A DNA stretch of 52,576 nucleotides from CAZYBG01 sp964645155. GTDB taxonomy: Bacteria; Pseudomonadota; Alphaproteobacteria; Rhodobacterales; Rhodobacteraceae. Positions 17,095-25,055 of the stretch are shown here, piece by piece. How positions within the stretch are numbered: position 1 is the stretch's first letter; every line of letters begins with the position of its first letter. The stretch lies in assembly GCA_964645155.1 (NCBI GenBank), contig CAZYBG010000014.1, positions 1 to 52,576 of the forward strand. Reading direction: 5' to 3'. The position numbers and the translations under genes were made by a program. The notes below the pieces were generated by a model. That model was not told the DNA's origin, did no database searches, and saw only the letters and a list, made by a program, of their open reading frames with translations.

Positions 17095-17405
17095 GTTTTA
17101 CTTTATATGTCTTTAAATCTGAATTGAGAGTTTCAGCTTTCGGCGCTGTGCCCCACCGCTTGTCCTACCAGCTGGTTGATATGCTGTCGTGGTAGTGTCG
17201 CGTCTCGTGCGTCTACGGCTCTGATGATGTGACGATCCTCCTTTGTGGATCCTCGCAGGCTCACCTCGGCACATCGATGCCGTCGAGGGGCGGTCACATC
17301 ATCAACACCTGAAGGACCTGAGCATCATGGCGCCCGGGCTGTGCGTCATCAAATCCGACCGTAGCCGCCTGCGCCGCGCGAAAAGCCGCCACGGACGGTT
17401 TCGCC
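17095..17405. other. intergenic stretch behind tRNA-Ala without a gene
   Basis: About 310 bases with no supported coding region. The first 35 bases are markedly AT-rich (TTTTACTTTATATG and onward) in a GC-rich genome. The remainder holds copy 1 of the inverted-repeat element and the short spacer before the end of the beta-barrel gene. I found no second copy of the tRNA 3' end that would mark a simple att duplication. Confidence 0.6.
17222..17304 (+). repeat. inverted-repeat element, copy 1 (MITE-like)
   Basis: An 83-bp unit with perfect 12-bp terminal inverted repeats TGATGATGTGAC and GTCACATCATCA. The interior (e.g. CCTCGCAGGCTCACCTCGGC) is about 80-85% identical to the inverted second copy at 18256-18336. 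It carries no coding capacity. It resembles a miniature inverted-repeat element or a conserved end of an insertion sequence; the parent transposase is not in the window. Confidence 0.7.
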
Positions 17406-18164
17406 TCAACTCAGAGGACGTCCGCCAAAGATGCCGCGGCGCGGATCTGCGGGACGGGCGGGGCCGGCATCGGGCCCGATCGGAATCGAGAATTCAAGCC
17501 CAAAGCGGGTGTCATTGCTATCCGTGTCCTCGTAGACGGTACTGAGTGTGACCGTAACCGGGGTGCTTCCCTGGAACGAATAGGAACCGGCCAGCCCGAT
17601 CCGAGTGTTGTCGAGGTTGAACGAGCCAGTCAGTTCCTCGTAGTCGAGGTGTCCGCCGACGGCCCAGCCGTTGCTGAAATCGTAGTTCAACGCCACGCCG
17701 AGAACGGTTGCGTCAAGGTCAAACCGGTTGGCGGTGCCAGCGCCAAGATAACCGTCGATCATAAGCCCGCCCGCCCCGATGTGGTCGATGGTCAGGCCAT
17801 AGAGATCGCTGTCGAAGTCGGTGCTTCCGGAATTGAGTTGCGTAGTATCATAGAACAGGCCAATGCGAAGGCCGTCGCTGGTCTGCCAGTATGGATTCAG
17901 GAACAAGTCCAGCCCCTTGTAATCGAAATTGGTGCCGCCTGAGGAGTCGTTCGACAGGTATCCCAGCTCGGCCGTCATCCCAAAGCGGTCGCCAAAACCC
18001 AGATCCACGCCTATCGCAACGCGTGCCCTGCCGGTGCCCAGATTATTGCCCTCGGTCCCGTCCTCGTAGGACAGGGCCACGCTGGCAGCGCGCAGGTCAA
18101 CGCCTTGGGCCGATACTGGCAGAGCGGCAAGAGTGACAAAGGCAGCCGTAGCAATGCGAAGCAT
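17406..18164 (-). CDS. outer-membrane beta-barrel protein
   Basis: A 252-aa exported protein. A signal peptide (MLRIATAAFVTLAALPVSAQG) is followed by repeated amphipathic strands with aromatic girdles (GMTAELGYLSNDS, GLRIGLFYDTTQL, GLMIDGYLGAG, GWAVGGHLDYEEL, SVTVTLS-type repeats), as in small porin-like or YfaZ-like barrels. After the last barrel strand (TRFGLEFSIPIGP) there is an unusual basic, Pro-rich tail (GPARPADPRRGIFGGRPLS). This may be an extension acquired by sequence change, since barrels normally end in an aromatic residue. The gene lies alone between two inverted copies of a repeat and is less GC-rich than the surroundings. Confidence 0.75.
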   Translation of the reverse strand: MLRIATAAFVTLAALPVSAQGVDLRAASVALSYEDGTEGNNLGTGRARVAIGVDLGFGDRFGMTAELGYLSNDSSGGTNFDYKGLDLFLNPYWQTSDGLRIGLFYDTTQLNSGSTDFDSDLYGLTIDHIGAGGLMIDGYLGAGTANRFDLDATVLGVALNYDFSNGWAVGGHLDYEELTGSFNLDNTRIGLAGSYSFQGSTPVTVTLSTVYEDTDSNDTRFGLEFSIPIGPDAGPARPADPRRGIFGGRPLS

Positions 18165-18255
18165 CCAAGCCCCCTCTTATTCCCACCGGTCCACGGAACT
18201 GCCGGTCGCGGCCAAGGTCTCATGATCCGGCCTGCTAAACAACTCTCATGGGCTC

Positions 18256-18336
18256 CAATGATGTGACCCCCCCGACGGCATCGAACTGCCAAGGTGGGCC
18301 TGCGAGGTTCCACGGAGGAGGACGGTCACATCATCA
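18256..18336 (-). repeat. inverted-repeat element, copy 2 (MITE-like)
   Basis: An 81-bp unit in opposite orientation to copy 1. Its right end is the intact GTCACATCATCA (18325-18336); the left end is slightly decayed (CAATGATGTGAC, 18256-18267). Interior blocks such as ACCTCGCAGGCCCACCTTGG (on the minus strand) match copy 1 closely. The prs remnant begins immediately next to its right end. Confidence 0.7.
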
Positions 18337-18715
18337 GGGCCCTTGTTCGACGGAGTTCGGCGATCACCAGCGATTTGCATCACCGACTTCTCCACCCGCT
18401 CGACCCCCGGCGGCCGGAAAGGGCGCCATAGCCGAGACAGGGAATCACGCGATGATGCGCAGAACGTCGGTCATGATCAGCAATTCCATCAGGTTGTCGT
18501 CTGCCGGGTTCGGGGCCGGCTGGATGACCTACATGTCCTCGTCCCCCGGACGTTCTCGATCACCTCGACGAACATCCCCTGGTCGTTGAACCGCTTGACG
18601 CGGGCCTCCACCGGACTGACGCTGATCCCGCGGTGCATTCGACATCGGCGGCGCCACCGACCTGGCCAGGGAAGGCTCGCATTGCCGGAAGCGAGCTTGG
18701 CTTCCTTGAGCGAAG
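18337..18715 (-). pseudogene. prs: decayed 5' fragment of prs (ribose-phosphate pyrophosphokinase)
   Basis: Reading the minus strand in shifting frames gives the Prs N-terminus: KLASGNASLP, then after a frameshift MHRGISV, VEARVKRFNDQGMFVEVIENVRG (given here as one known block in two parts), then another shift to PNPADDNLMELLIMTDVLR and VIPCLGYG. These match the alphaproteobacterial Prs segments for PRPP synthesis (RFNDGE, ENVRG, DNLMELLIM, VIPYFGYARQD). At least two frameshifts, an in-frame stop and a small deletion are present. Homology stops where the repeat element at 18336 begins; the other two thirds of the gene are absent. Its upstream neighbour is an APRT-like gene that also uses PRPP. 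Confidence 0.8.
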
Positions 18716-18744
18716 GGGGGCCTGGGGCTTGGGGCGGCAGTGTG

Positions 18745-19383
18745 TCAGGCTGCGGTGCGTCCTGCGGTCGGGAAGGTACGCTCGGGGCGGTAGGTGCGGA
18801 AGCTGGAAAGGTCTTGCGCATTGCATTCCGTCTGCCAGCGGCTGCCAGGCACGACGGCGGTCACCACAGGGAAACGAGCCCGGAAGGTGTCCGTTGCATC
18901 GCAGCTCTCCATGGCGATCGTCACGAGCCCCGCGACGATACCCCCCTGTCGTTCGACCAGCTCGATCGCCGCCTCCATCGTGCCGCCGGTCTGGATCCAC
19001 TGATCGGCCAGAAGCACGCGGGTTCCCGGCGCAAAGGCGGGCTGACGCATCTCCATGTCCTGGGTCTTGCCGGAATAGTTGGTGAAGCTGACGCGGTCGG
19101 TATCGACGCAGAGCTTGCCCGCCTTGCGGACCGGCAGGAAGCCGCGGCCGGTACGCGCCGCAAGCCCGGCGCCAAGGACAAAGCCCATGGCATCGCAGCC
19201 GCCGACCACGTCGAAGTCCACCCCCACAAGGTCGGCGATCAGGTCATCGAGCAGGTCCTGAAAGGCGGCCGCGTTGATGTAGATCGATGTCGGGTCCAGC
19301 CATGCGAACTTCGGGCCCTTGGTGTTCGGCGACATCAGCGACAGATACCAGCGATCGTCGCGCGGTCCTTTGGGTTCGGTCAT
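18745..19383 (-). CDS. APRT-like phosphoribosyltransferase
   Basis: A 212-aa type I phosphoribosyltransferase, most like adenine phosphoribosyltransferase. GGCDAMGFVLGAGLAARTG (residues 61-79) and GFLPVRKAGKL (81-91) match the APRT EARGF and FVPVRKPGKL regions. The PRPP loop is RVLLADQWIQTGGT (122-135). Two deviations suggest a different base: the Arg of EARGF is Met, and the usual second acid of the DD pair in the PRPP loop is Gln. The ATG at 19383 overlaps the stop of the upstream TIM-barrel gene (TGATG), so translation is coupled. A dead prs copy lies directly downstream. Confidence 0.85.
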   Translation of the reverse strand: MTEPKGPRDDRWYLSLMSPNTKGPKFAWLDPTSIYINAAAFQDLLDDLIADLVGVDFDVVGGCDAMGFVLGAGLAARTGRGFLPVRKAGKLCVDTDRVSFTNYSGKTQDMEMRQPAFAPGTRVLLADQWIQTGGTMEAAIELVERQGGIVAGLVTIAMESCDATDTFRARFPVVTAVVPGSRWQTECNAQDLSSFRTYRPERTFPTAGRTAA

Positions 19384-20126
19384 CAGGGGGCTCCGCAAGC
19401 ACGGGTGAAGTCAAGCAGCGCGACCAGGCGCGCCGGGTCGATATTGTAGAAGTCGCCCGCGCGGTTGATGCCGGTGGCGACAAGGAAGCAATCCACGTCG
19501 GCGGCATAGATGGCTGCATTGTCGGGGGTGATGCCCGAGGCGATGGCCAGAGGCGCGTGGCCCAGGCCTTCCCGGAAAGCAGCGATCTTGGTCAGGTCCG
19601 CCGCCTCGCCGGTGGCGATGCCGGAGGTGGTCACCACGTCCATGAACGGGCGCGCCAGCCGCGCCGCATGCGCGTTCAGCGCAGGGTCCACCGGGCGTTG
19701 CTTCTTGAAGCAGACCCCGCCGAAGTACAGACCCTGCCAGCCGCTGGCCGCACGCATGGCGGCGATCGCCTCGGCCTCGGTCTGGGAGGGCTGGCGTTCG
19801 TCCAGGCAGGCATCGTCGGCCCAGTAGGCGTCGATCTGGCACCCTTCGGCTGCAAGGCGCCCAAGAACGGGGAAGGCCACCCGGCCGGGCTGGGCCAGGA
19901 AGTTGACGCCCAGCCAGACATCGGGGCATTCGGCGCGGGTCGCGCGCAGCACCGGCAGGAACTCGTCAACGGAGAAATCGTGATTGATCAGGAAGACGCC
20001 CGGTGCGCCCAACCGGACGGCATGGCCGATGTTGGTCAGCGTCTGCTTCAGGTCCAGCACATGGATCACCGGGGTCACCACCGGGCCGGGCGACTTGAAC
20101 ATGCGGTGGAAGGCGCTGCGATCCAT
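19383..20126 (-). CDS. BtpA/SgcQ-like TIM-barrel protein
   Basis: A 247-aa soluble TIM barrel. The C-terminal half carries the BtpA-family pattern: DVVTTSGIATGEAADLTKI and then PLAIASGITPDNAAIYAADV (overlapping blocks), ending in FLVATGINRAGDFYNIDP, the phosphate-binding end of the barrel. BtpA was linked to photosystem I biogenesis and SgcQ to sugar metabolism, but no reaction is established. The start at 20126 follows AAGGAG. Coupling to an APRT-like enzyme suggests the barrel acts on a phosphoribosylated or ribosyl compound; this is inference. Divergent from the LysR regulator. Confidence 0.8.
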   Translation of the reverse strand: MDRSAFHRMFKSPGPVVTPVIHVLDLKQTLTNIGHAVRLGAPGVFLINHDFSVDEFLPVLRATRAECPDVWLGVNFLAQPGRVAFPVLGRLAAEGCQIDAYWADDACLDERQPSQTEAEAIAAMRAASGWQGLYFGGVCFKKQRPVDPALNAHAARLARPFMDVVTTSGIATGEAADLTKIAAFREGLGHAPLAIASGITPDNAAIYAADVDCFLVATGINRAGDFYNIDPARLVALLDFTRACGAP

Positions 20127-20226
20127 CGGAATCTCCTTGCCCGCCCATGGATAGGAAGCGCTTGGAGATTTTCGAAATTGATAATTACTATGCTTCCATA
20201 ACGCCGCGAAATGATGGGGCCCGCCC
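20127..20226. promoter_or_regulatory. divergent promoter region between TIM-barrel operon and lysR-type gene
   Basis: A 100-base AT-rich gap between divergently transcribed genes. It contains the palindrome TTTCGAAA (20170-20177) and the AT-rich segment TTGATAATTACTATG, which includes T-N11-A type spacings typical of LysR operators. It is likely the binding site of the adjacent LysR protein. Exact boxes cannot be fixed. Confidence 0.45.
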
Positions 20227-21105
20227 ATGCTGACGAACGTGCCGACCGATCTGCTGCGCACGTTCGTGACCGTGGTGGACCTTGGCGGCTATACCCGCGC
20301 GGCCGAGGCGCTGGGCCGCACGCAGCCGGCGATAAGCCTGCAGGTTCGCCGGTTGGAGGAGCTGCTGCACACGCAGCTGATCAACACCGAAGGGCGGCAG
20401 ATCCGGCTGACCGACTCAGGGGTGGCCCTCGGCCCCTACGCCCGGCAGATCCTTCGGTTGAACGATGACATCGTGGCGCATTACGCCGCCGAGGCGCTGT
20501 CAGGCTGGATCAAGGTGGGGCTGCCGACCGACTTCTCGAACGCGTTTCTGTTGGCGGCGATCACCCGTTTTGCAGCAAGTCACCCTGACGTCAGGATCGA
20601 GGTGCAAAGCCGTCTGTCGTGCGATCTGCGGCAGGATCTTGCAGCGGACCGGATCGATCTGGCCATTGCCATCGCGCCGAGCCAGGACGAAGCCTATCTG
20701 GTGCATGCTGCAACCATAGCACCGATCTGGGGGGTTGCCGAAAGCTTCCGGTGGCAGGCGAAGTCGACGCTCCCCTTGGTGCGCCACCCGGACCCTTGCG
20801 AATACGCTGACCGGATGCGCAATGCGTTGCGGAGTGCCTTGAAGAGCTGGGAGACGAAGCTGGTCTCGGGCGACGTTGCGGGAATTCAGGCGGCGGTCCT
20901 CGCCGGGATCGGCGCCAGCGCCCTGACGCCGGCGACATTGGTGCCGGGAATGCGGGTGGGGACCGAGGCCGAGGGCTTTCCGCCGCTCTCGCCACTGCGG
21001 ATCGGGCTGTTCTACAAGCACGCAAGGCTGTCGAAGGCCGGGCACGGGCTGGCGCAATGGCTGATGCAGCAGATCACTCTGGCCGGGCAGGGCGCGCCGG
21101 CATAA
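20227..21105 (+). CDS. LysR family transcriptional regulator
   Basis: A 292-aa regulator with an N-terminal winged helix-turn-helix (GGYTRAAEALGRTQPAISLQ, residues 19-38). A substrate-binding-like effector domain begins near residue 90 (GWIKVGLPTDFSNAFL). It sits between the divergent APRT/TIM-barrel pair and the ABC importer genes transcribed in the same direction, so it is the likely regulator of both. Length and domain order are normal. The effector is unknown; a purine- or pyrimidine-like compound would fit the neighbours. Confidence 0.95.
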   Translation: MLTNVPTDLLRTFVTVVDLGGYTRAAEALGRTQPAISLQVRRLEELLHTQLINTEGRQIRLTDSGVALGPYARQILRLNDDIVAHYAAEALSGWIKVGLPTDFSNAFLLAAITRFAASHPDVRIEVQSRLSCDLRQDLAADRIDLAIAIAPSQDEAYLVHAATIAPIWGVAESFRWQAKSTLPLVRHPDPCEYADRMRNALRSALKSWETKLVSGDVAGIQAAVLAGIGASALTPATLVPGMRVGTEAEGFPPLSPLRIGLFYKHARLSKAGHGLAQWLMQQITLAGQGAPA

Positions 21106-21179
21106 GCGGGGATTATGAGAGCATACGGAGACCAAATTTCCGATGCAGGTGGAATCCCCCCTAGAGTTTGGGCAAGGCC

Positions 21180-21194
21180 GGGGCGAATCGCCCC
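21180..21194 (+). promoter_or_regulatory. hairpin in the leader of the binding-protein gene
   Basis: GGGGCGAATCGCCCC forms a 6-bp stem with a three-base loop, flanked on both sides by AAGGCC. It lies 27 bases upstream of the ATG at 21221 and may influence ribosome access or mRNA stability. No riboswitch family is recognised. Confidence 0.35.
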
Positions 21195-21220
21195 AAGGCC
21201 GACATGACAGGGGATGCCAA

Positions 21221-22342
21221 ATGACAGATAGCCGCCTTCACCTGAGCCGCCGCCACCTTCTGCAGGGCGCCGCCACCGTGGCCTTGGCCACGCCCATGCT
21301 GAATCGCGCCTGGGCCCAGGAAGCGACGCAAATCAACATGTTGGCCTGGTACGGCCATGCCGAGCCGGACATGGTTGCCGAGTTCGAGGCGGAGAACAAC
21401 GTCAAGTTCGTGCCGAAATACTATGCCGGCGGCGACAACATGCTGGCGCTGATCTCGCAGTCGCCGCCCGGGACCTATGACCTGATCCTGTCAGATGCCG
21501 AGTTCGTGCAGCAGCTGAATGCGGCGGGCTACATCGAAGAGATGGACGCCTCGCTCTACCCGTTCGACGACTTCTACCCCGAGTTCCAGAAGTTTCCCGG
21601 CCACTGGACGGACGACACGCTGTGGTCGGTGATGGTGCGCTATGGCCTTCTCGGCGTGTCCTACAACACCGATGCGCTGACCGAGGCCGAAGCGATGTCC
21701 TACAACTGCTTCTGGAACCCCAAGGTCGCGGGCAAGGTCGGGCATTTCGACTGGCACCTGCCGTCGCTGGGCCAGATGTCGCTTCTGAACGGCAACAAGC
21801 CTCCCTTCGACATCGAAGAGGCGGACTGGGCGGCCGTGCAGGAGAAGACGCTGAGCCTGAAGCCGCAGGTCGGAGGATACTTCGACTACGGCGGCACCTT
21901 CAGCAGCCTAAAGAACGGCGAGATGCTCGCGATGGTGGGCATCGGCGACTGGATCACCGGGGTCCTGCAGAAGGACGGCGCCAAGGTGGCGAGCGTGATC
22001 CCCGAAGAGGGCGGCATCCAGTGGACCGAAAGCTATTCGATCGGCGTCGGCACCACCAAGCACGAGATCATCAACAAGTTCATCGCCTACATGCTGGGGC
22101 CGACAGGTCAGGTGAAGTCGATCCAGATGGCGGCCTATCCGGGCCTGTCGCCGACCAAGTCGGGCTGGACGGCGATTCAGGAGGCGAACCCGGACGAGGC
22201 CAGGCGTTCGGGCCTGATCGAGGGCGCGGACAACGACCCGATCAAGATGTTGCGCGAGGGGCGCATCTTCTTCCGCGACACGCCGAAGCAGCAGTCCCTG
22301 GAGGACTGGAACGACTTCTGGTCCGACTACAAGTCCGCCTGA
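21221..22342 (+). CDS. ABC importer substrate-binding protein, PotD/PotF-like, Tat-exported
   Basis: A 373-aa periplasmic binding protein. The start at 21221 gives a twin-arginine signal (LSRRHLLQGAATVALATPM, cleavage after WAQ), so it is folded before export. The mature part follows the PotD/PotF plan for polyamine-type ligands: INMLAWYGHAEPDMVAEFE, YDLILSDAEFVQQLNAAGYI, and the C-terminal EDWNDFWSDYKSA. The family also binds other small cationic or amide compounds, so the ligand is not fixed. It is the first gene of an importer operon and is separated from the permease gene by a strong hairpin that would favour its higher expression. Confidence 0.92.
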   Translation: MTDSRLHLSRRHLLQGAATVALATPMLNRAWAQEATQINMLAWYGHAEPDMVAEFEAENNVKFVPKYYAGGDNMLALISQSPPGTYDLILSDAEFVQQLNAAGYIEEMDASLYPFDDFYPEFQKFPGHWTDDTLWSVMVRYGLLGVSYNTDALTEAEAMSYNCFWNPKVAGKVGHFDWHLPSLGQMSLLNGNKPPFDIEEADWAAVQEKTLSLKPQVGGYFDYGGTFSSLKNGEMLAMVGIGDWITGVLQKDGAKVASVIPEEGGIQWTESYSIGVGTTKHEIINKFIAYMLGPTGQVKSIQMAAYPGLSPTKSGWTAIQEANPDEARRSGLIEGADNDPIKMLREGRIFFRDTPKQQSLEDWNDFWSDYKSA

Positions 22343-22350
22343 CGGGACGT

Positions 22351-22377
22351 GCGGGCGGCCCCGACGCGGCCGCCCGC
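22351..22377 (+). promoter_or_regulatory. intra-operon hairpin between binding protein and permease
   Basis: Perfect 10-bp arms GCGGGCGGCC and GGCCGCCCGC around the 7-base loop CCGACGC, followed by CTTT. Starting 8 bases after the stop of the binding-protein gene, it is the usual kind of element that stabilises the upstream mRNA or causes partial termination in ABC importer operons. The downstream permease ATG follows only 7 bases later without a clear ribosome-binding site. Confidence 0.65.
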
Positions 22378-22384
22378 CTTTGCC

Positions 22385-23233
22385 ATGAGCGCCCCGCGCA
22401 AGCCTGACCTTTACCCCTTTGTCTGGCGGCTGCCCTTGCTGGTCTGGCAGGGAACGTTCTTTGTCATTCCGCTGGTCTTCATGGCGGCGATGAGCTTCTG
22501 GCTGGTCGAGAACTACCGGATGGAACCGGCCTTTGTCTTCGACAACTGGGGCCGGATGCTGGGCCGGGGCGCGTTCTGGGATGCCTATTGGATCACGCTC
22601 TGGCGGGCGGTTCTGGCCGGGGTGATCGCCACGGCCATCGCTTTTCCCGCGTCCCTGTTCCTGGCCTTCCGGCTAAGCGAAAGCGCGCGGCGCTTTGCCC
22701 TTCTGTGCCTGATCGTGCCGTTCTTCACCTCGTTCCTGGTGCGGGCCTATGCCTGGCAGGTGATCCTGGCCGAAAGCGGCCCGGTGAATGCGGTGCTGGG
22801 GGGCCTTGGCCTCGGCCCGTTCCCGATGCTGAATTCGGGGTTTGGCGCGATGGTGGGCTATCTGACGCTGGTCTTGCCGCTGGTGGTGATCTTCCAGACC
22901 TGGAGCCTGGCCGCCATCGACCGCAGCCTGATCGAGGCCGCCGGGAACCTTGGCGCCTCGCCGTTGCGGACGCTGGTCTCGGTGATCGTACCGGCGGCCA
23001 GGACGGGGCTGGTGCTGGGCGCGCTCTTTGCCTTCATCATGACATTCGGCGATTTCGTCAGCCCGTTTTATCTGGGCGGATCGAAGCCGCCGACGCTGAC
23101 CATCCTGATCATCGACACCACCAAGTCCGGCCAGCAATGGCCCCGCGCGGCGGTGGTGGCGATCATGATGATCGCCACGCTTTTCGCGGTGGCCACGGCG
23201 GCGGTGAAGGCCGCCTATGGGAGGCGCGGATGA
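22385..23233 (+). CDS. ABC importer permease, PotB-like
   Basis: A 282-aa inner-membrane permease with about six spans, beginning with PLLVWQGTFFVIPLVFMAA. The cytoplasmic coupling loop is LIEAAGNLGASPLRTLVSVI, which matches the EAA motif (EAA---G-----I-LP). It pairs with the PotC-like permease next to it. The stop overlaps the next ATG (ATGA). The ATG at 22385 lacks a clear ribosome-binding site because a hairpin occupies the leader. Confidence 0.93.
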   Translation: MSAPRKPDLYPFVWRLPLLVWQGTFFVIPLVFMAAMSFWLVENYRMEPAFVFDNWGRMLGRGAFWDAYWITLWRAVLAGVIATAIAFPASLFLAFRLSESARRFALLCLIVPFFTSFLVRAYAWQVILAESGPVNAVLGGLGLGPFPMLNSGFGAMVGYLTLVLPLVVIFQTWSLAAIDRSLIEAAGNLGASPLRTLVSVIVPAARTGLVLGALFAFIMTFGDFVSPFYLGGSKPPTLTILIIDTTKSGQQWPRAAVVAIMMIATLFAVATAAVKAAYGRRG

Positions 23234-24012
23234 AAGCGACGACAGCGCTTGGCTGGGTCTATCTTGCCGCCCTTTTCGTCTTCATCTTCGCGCCCATCGC
23301 GGCCAGCGTGGTGTTTTCCTTCAACTCCGACCGGTTCCCGACCTTGCCTCTGGGCAGTTTCACGACCGACTGGTATTCCCGCGCCTTTTCGCGGCCCGAG
23401 GTCTGGGAGGCTATCGGCAATTCGCTGATCGTGGCGGCGGTGACATCGGTTCTGGCCACGTCCATCGGCTTTGCCACGGCCTATACCGATTTCCGTTATG
23501 GCTTTCGGTTCAAGCAGGCATACCTCGCGCTGGCGCTGCTGCCGCCCACACTACCCTTGGTGATCCTGGGGTTGGCGATGCTCGCCTGGCTGTCGCAGGT
23601 GGGGCTTTCCGGCACGCTGACCGGCATCATCATTGCCCATGTCGTTCTGGCCACACCTTTCGCCATGGCGATCTGCCGGTTGCGCCTGTCCCAGATGGAC
23701 CCCGCGCTGGAGGCCGCCGCCTGGAACCTCGGCGCAGGGCAATGGACGGCGATGCGCCACGTGATCCTGCCCTTCTGCGCGCCGGCCATCGTCTCGGCCA
23801 TCTGCCTGACGGCCGCGGTCAGCTTCGACGAGTTCATCGTGGCCTGGTTCGTCTCGGGTCTGAACCGCACCGTTCCGGTGATGATCCTTGAAATCCTGCA
23901 GGGCAACGTGGACCCGCAGATCAACGCCATCGGCACCGTCGTCTTCCTGACCTCGATCAGCCTTGTCATCGCGGCCCAGTTCCTGATCTTCCGGAGACGC
24001 CGAGATGGTTGA
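23230..24012 (+). CDS. ABC importer permease, PotC-like
   Basis: A 260-aa inner-membrane permease. It starts with the characteristic PotC-type first span and FSFNSDRFPTLPLGSFTTDW segment, and carries the EAA loop ALEAAAWNLGAGQWTAMRHV. It overlaps the preceding gene by four bases and the ATPase gene by eight, so the three are co-translated. Together with the PotB-like subunit it forms the membrane channel. Confidence 0.94.
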   Translation: MKATTALGWVYLAALFVFIFAPIAASVVFSFNSDRFPTLPLGSFTTDWYSRAFSRPEVWEAIGNSLIVAAVTSVLATSIGFATAYTDFRYGFRFKQAYLALALLPPTLPLVILGLAMLAWLSQVGLSGTLTGIIIAHVVLATPFAMAICRLRLSQMDPALEAAAWNLGAGQWTAMRHVILPFCAPAIVSAICLTAAVSFDEFIVAWFVSGLNRTVPVMILEILQGNVDPQINAIGTVVFLTSISLVIAAQFLIFRRRRDG

Positions 24013-25051
24013 GCCTCTTGTCCAGTTCCGTCAGATCCACAAGCGCTTCGGCACCTATGTCGCAGTCAAGGCACTGGACCTTGACATTCACCGGGGCGAG
24101 TTCCTGGCGCTGATGGGCCCATCGGGCTGCGGCAAGACCACGACCCTGCGGATGCTGGCGGGGCTGGAGGCGCCCTCGTCGGGCACCATCACCATCGGCG
24201 GCAGGGTGATGAACGATGTGCCGCCGCATCAGCGTGATACGCCGATGGTCTGGCAATCGCTGGCGCTGTTTCCGTTTCTGTCGGTGGTGGAGAACGTGGA
24301 GTTCGGCCTCAGGATGCGCGGTCTTCCGGCAAAGGCACGACGGGACCGGGCGATGATGTGGCTGGACCGGATGGACCTCAAGGGGTTCGAAACCCGGCGG
24401 ATCGACCAGTTGTCGGGCGGGCAGCGGCAGCGGGTCGCGCTGGCGCGGTCTCTGGTGACGGAACCCGAGATGCTGCTCCTGGACGAGCCGCTGTCGGCGC
24501 TGGACGCGCATCTGGTCATCCGCATGCAGGGGGTTCTGACCCGGCTGCAGAAGGAGTTGGGGATCACCTTCGTCTACGTCACGCATTCCCAGTCCGAAGC
24601 CTTCGCCATGGCCGACCGCGTCGTCATCATGGGCCACGGCGAGATCGCGCAGATCGGGCGGCCGCAGGAGATTTTCCGCGGGCCGAAGTCGCGCTTCGTT
24701 GCGGAGTTCGTGGGGCGGAACAACATCCTCGGCGGGCCGGTGAAGGCCGGCATCATGCAGACGGCGCAAGGCCCGGTGACGGTGGCGGCGCCGGATGGCC
24801 CGGCCGAGATCGTGGTGGCCGCCGACCGGGTCACCGTCTCGCGCGAGCGCCCCGTCAGCGCGGCGGTTCGGGCGGCCTTCCTGTCGGAAGAATTCGCCGG
24901 GACAGGCATCATCTGCTATTTCGAGACGCCGGACGGCGCAGAATGGAAGGCGCAGGTGACCGAGACGCAGTTGGCCGATCTGCAGCCCGAAAGCGGGCAG
25001 GAGTTCTGGCTGTCGTGGGACCCGGCCCGCGCGCATGTCATGCAGGGGTAG
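24005..25051 (+). CDS. ABC importer ATPase, PotA-like
   Basis: A 348-aa ATP-binding subunit. Walker A is GPSGCGKTT, the Q-loop is in MVWQSLALFPFLSV, the signature is LSGGQRQRVALARS, Walker B is MLLLDEPLSALD and the switch His is in VYVTHSQSEA. The C-terminal TOBE-like domain (about 245-345) is typical of polyamine/iron-type importers. It overlaps the permease gene and is followed four bases later by the hydrolase gene. Confidence 0.96.
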   Translation: MVEPLVQFRQIHKRFGTYVAVKALDLDIHRGEFLALMGPSGCGKTTTLRMLAGLEAPSSGTITIGGRVMNDVPPHQRDTPMVWQSLALFPFLSVVENVEFGLRMRGLPAKARRDRAMMWLDRMDLKGFETRRIDQLSGGQRQRVALARSLVTEPEMLLLDEPLSALDAHLVIRMQGVLTRLQKELGITFVYVTHSQSEAFAMADRVVIMGHGEIAQIGRPQEIFRGPKSRFVAEFVGRNNILGGPVKAGIMQTAQGPVTVAAPDGPAEIVVAADRVTVSRERPVSAAVRAAFLSEEFAGTGIICYFETPDGAEWKAQVTETQLADLQPESGQEFWLSWDPARAHVMQG

Positions 25052-25055
25052 AGCT

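Noticed and set aside
18489..18821. 110-codon minus-strand frame as a real gene
   Set aside because: Only part of it resembles Prs, and Prs homology continues in other frames on both sides, so it is a piece of the pseudogene.
25035..25055. Upstream ATG at 25035 for the deacetylase-fold hydrolase
   Set aside because: It would overlap the ATPase gene by 17 bases and adds seven residues unlike the family; 25056 has a better-placed ribosome-binding site.
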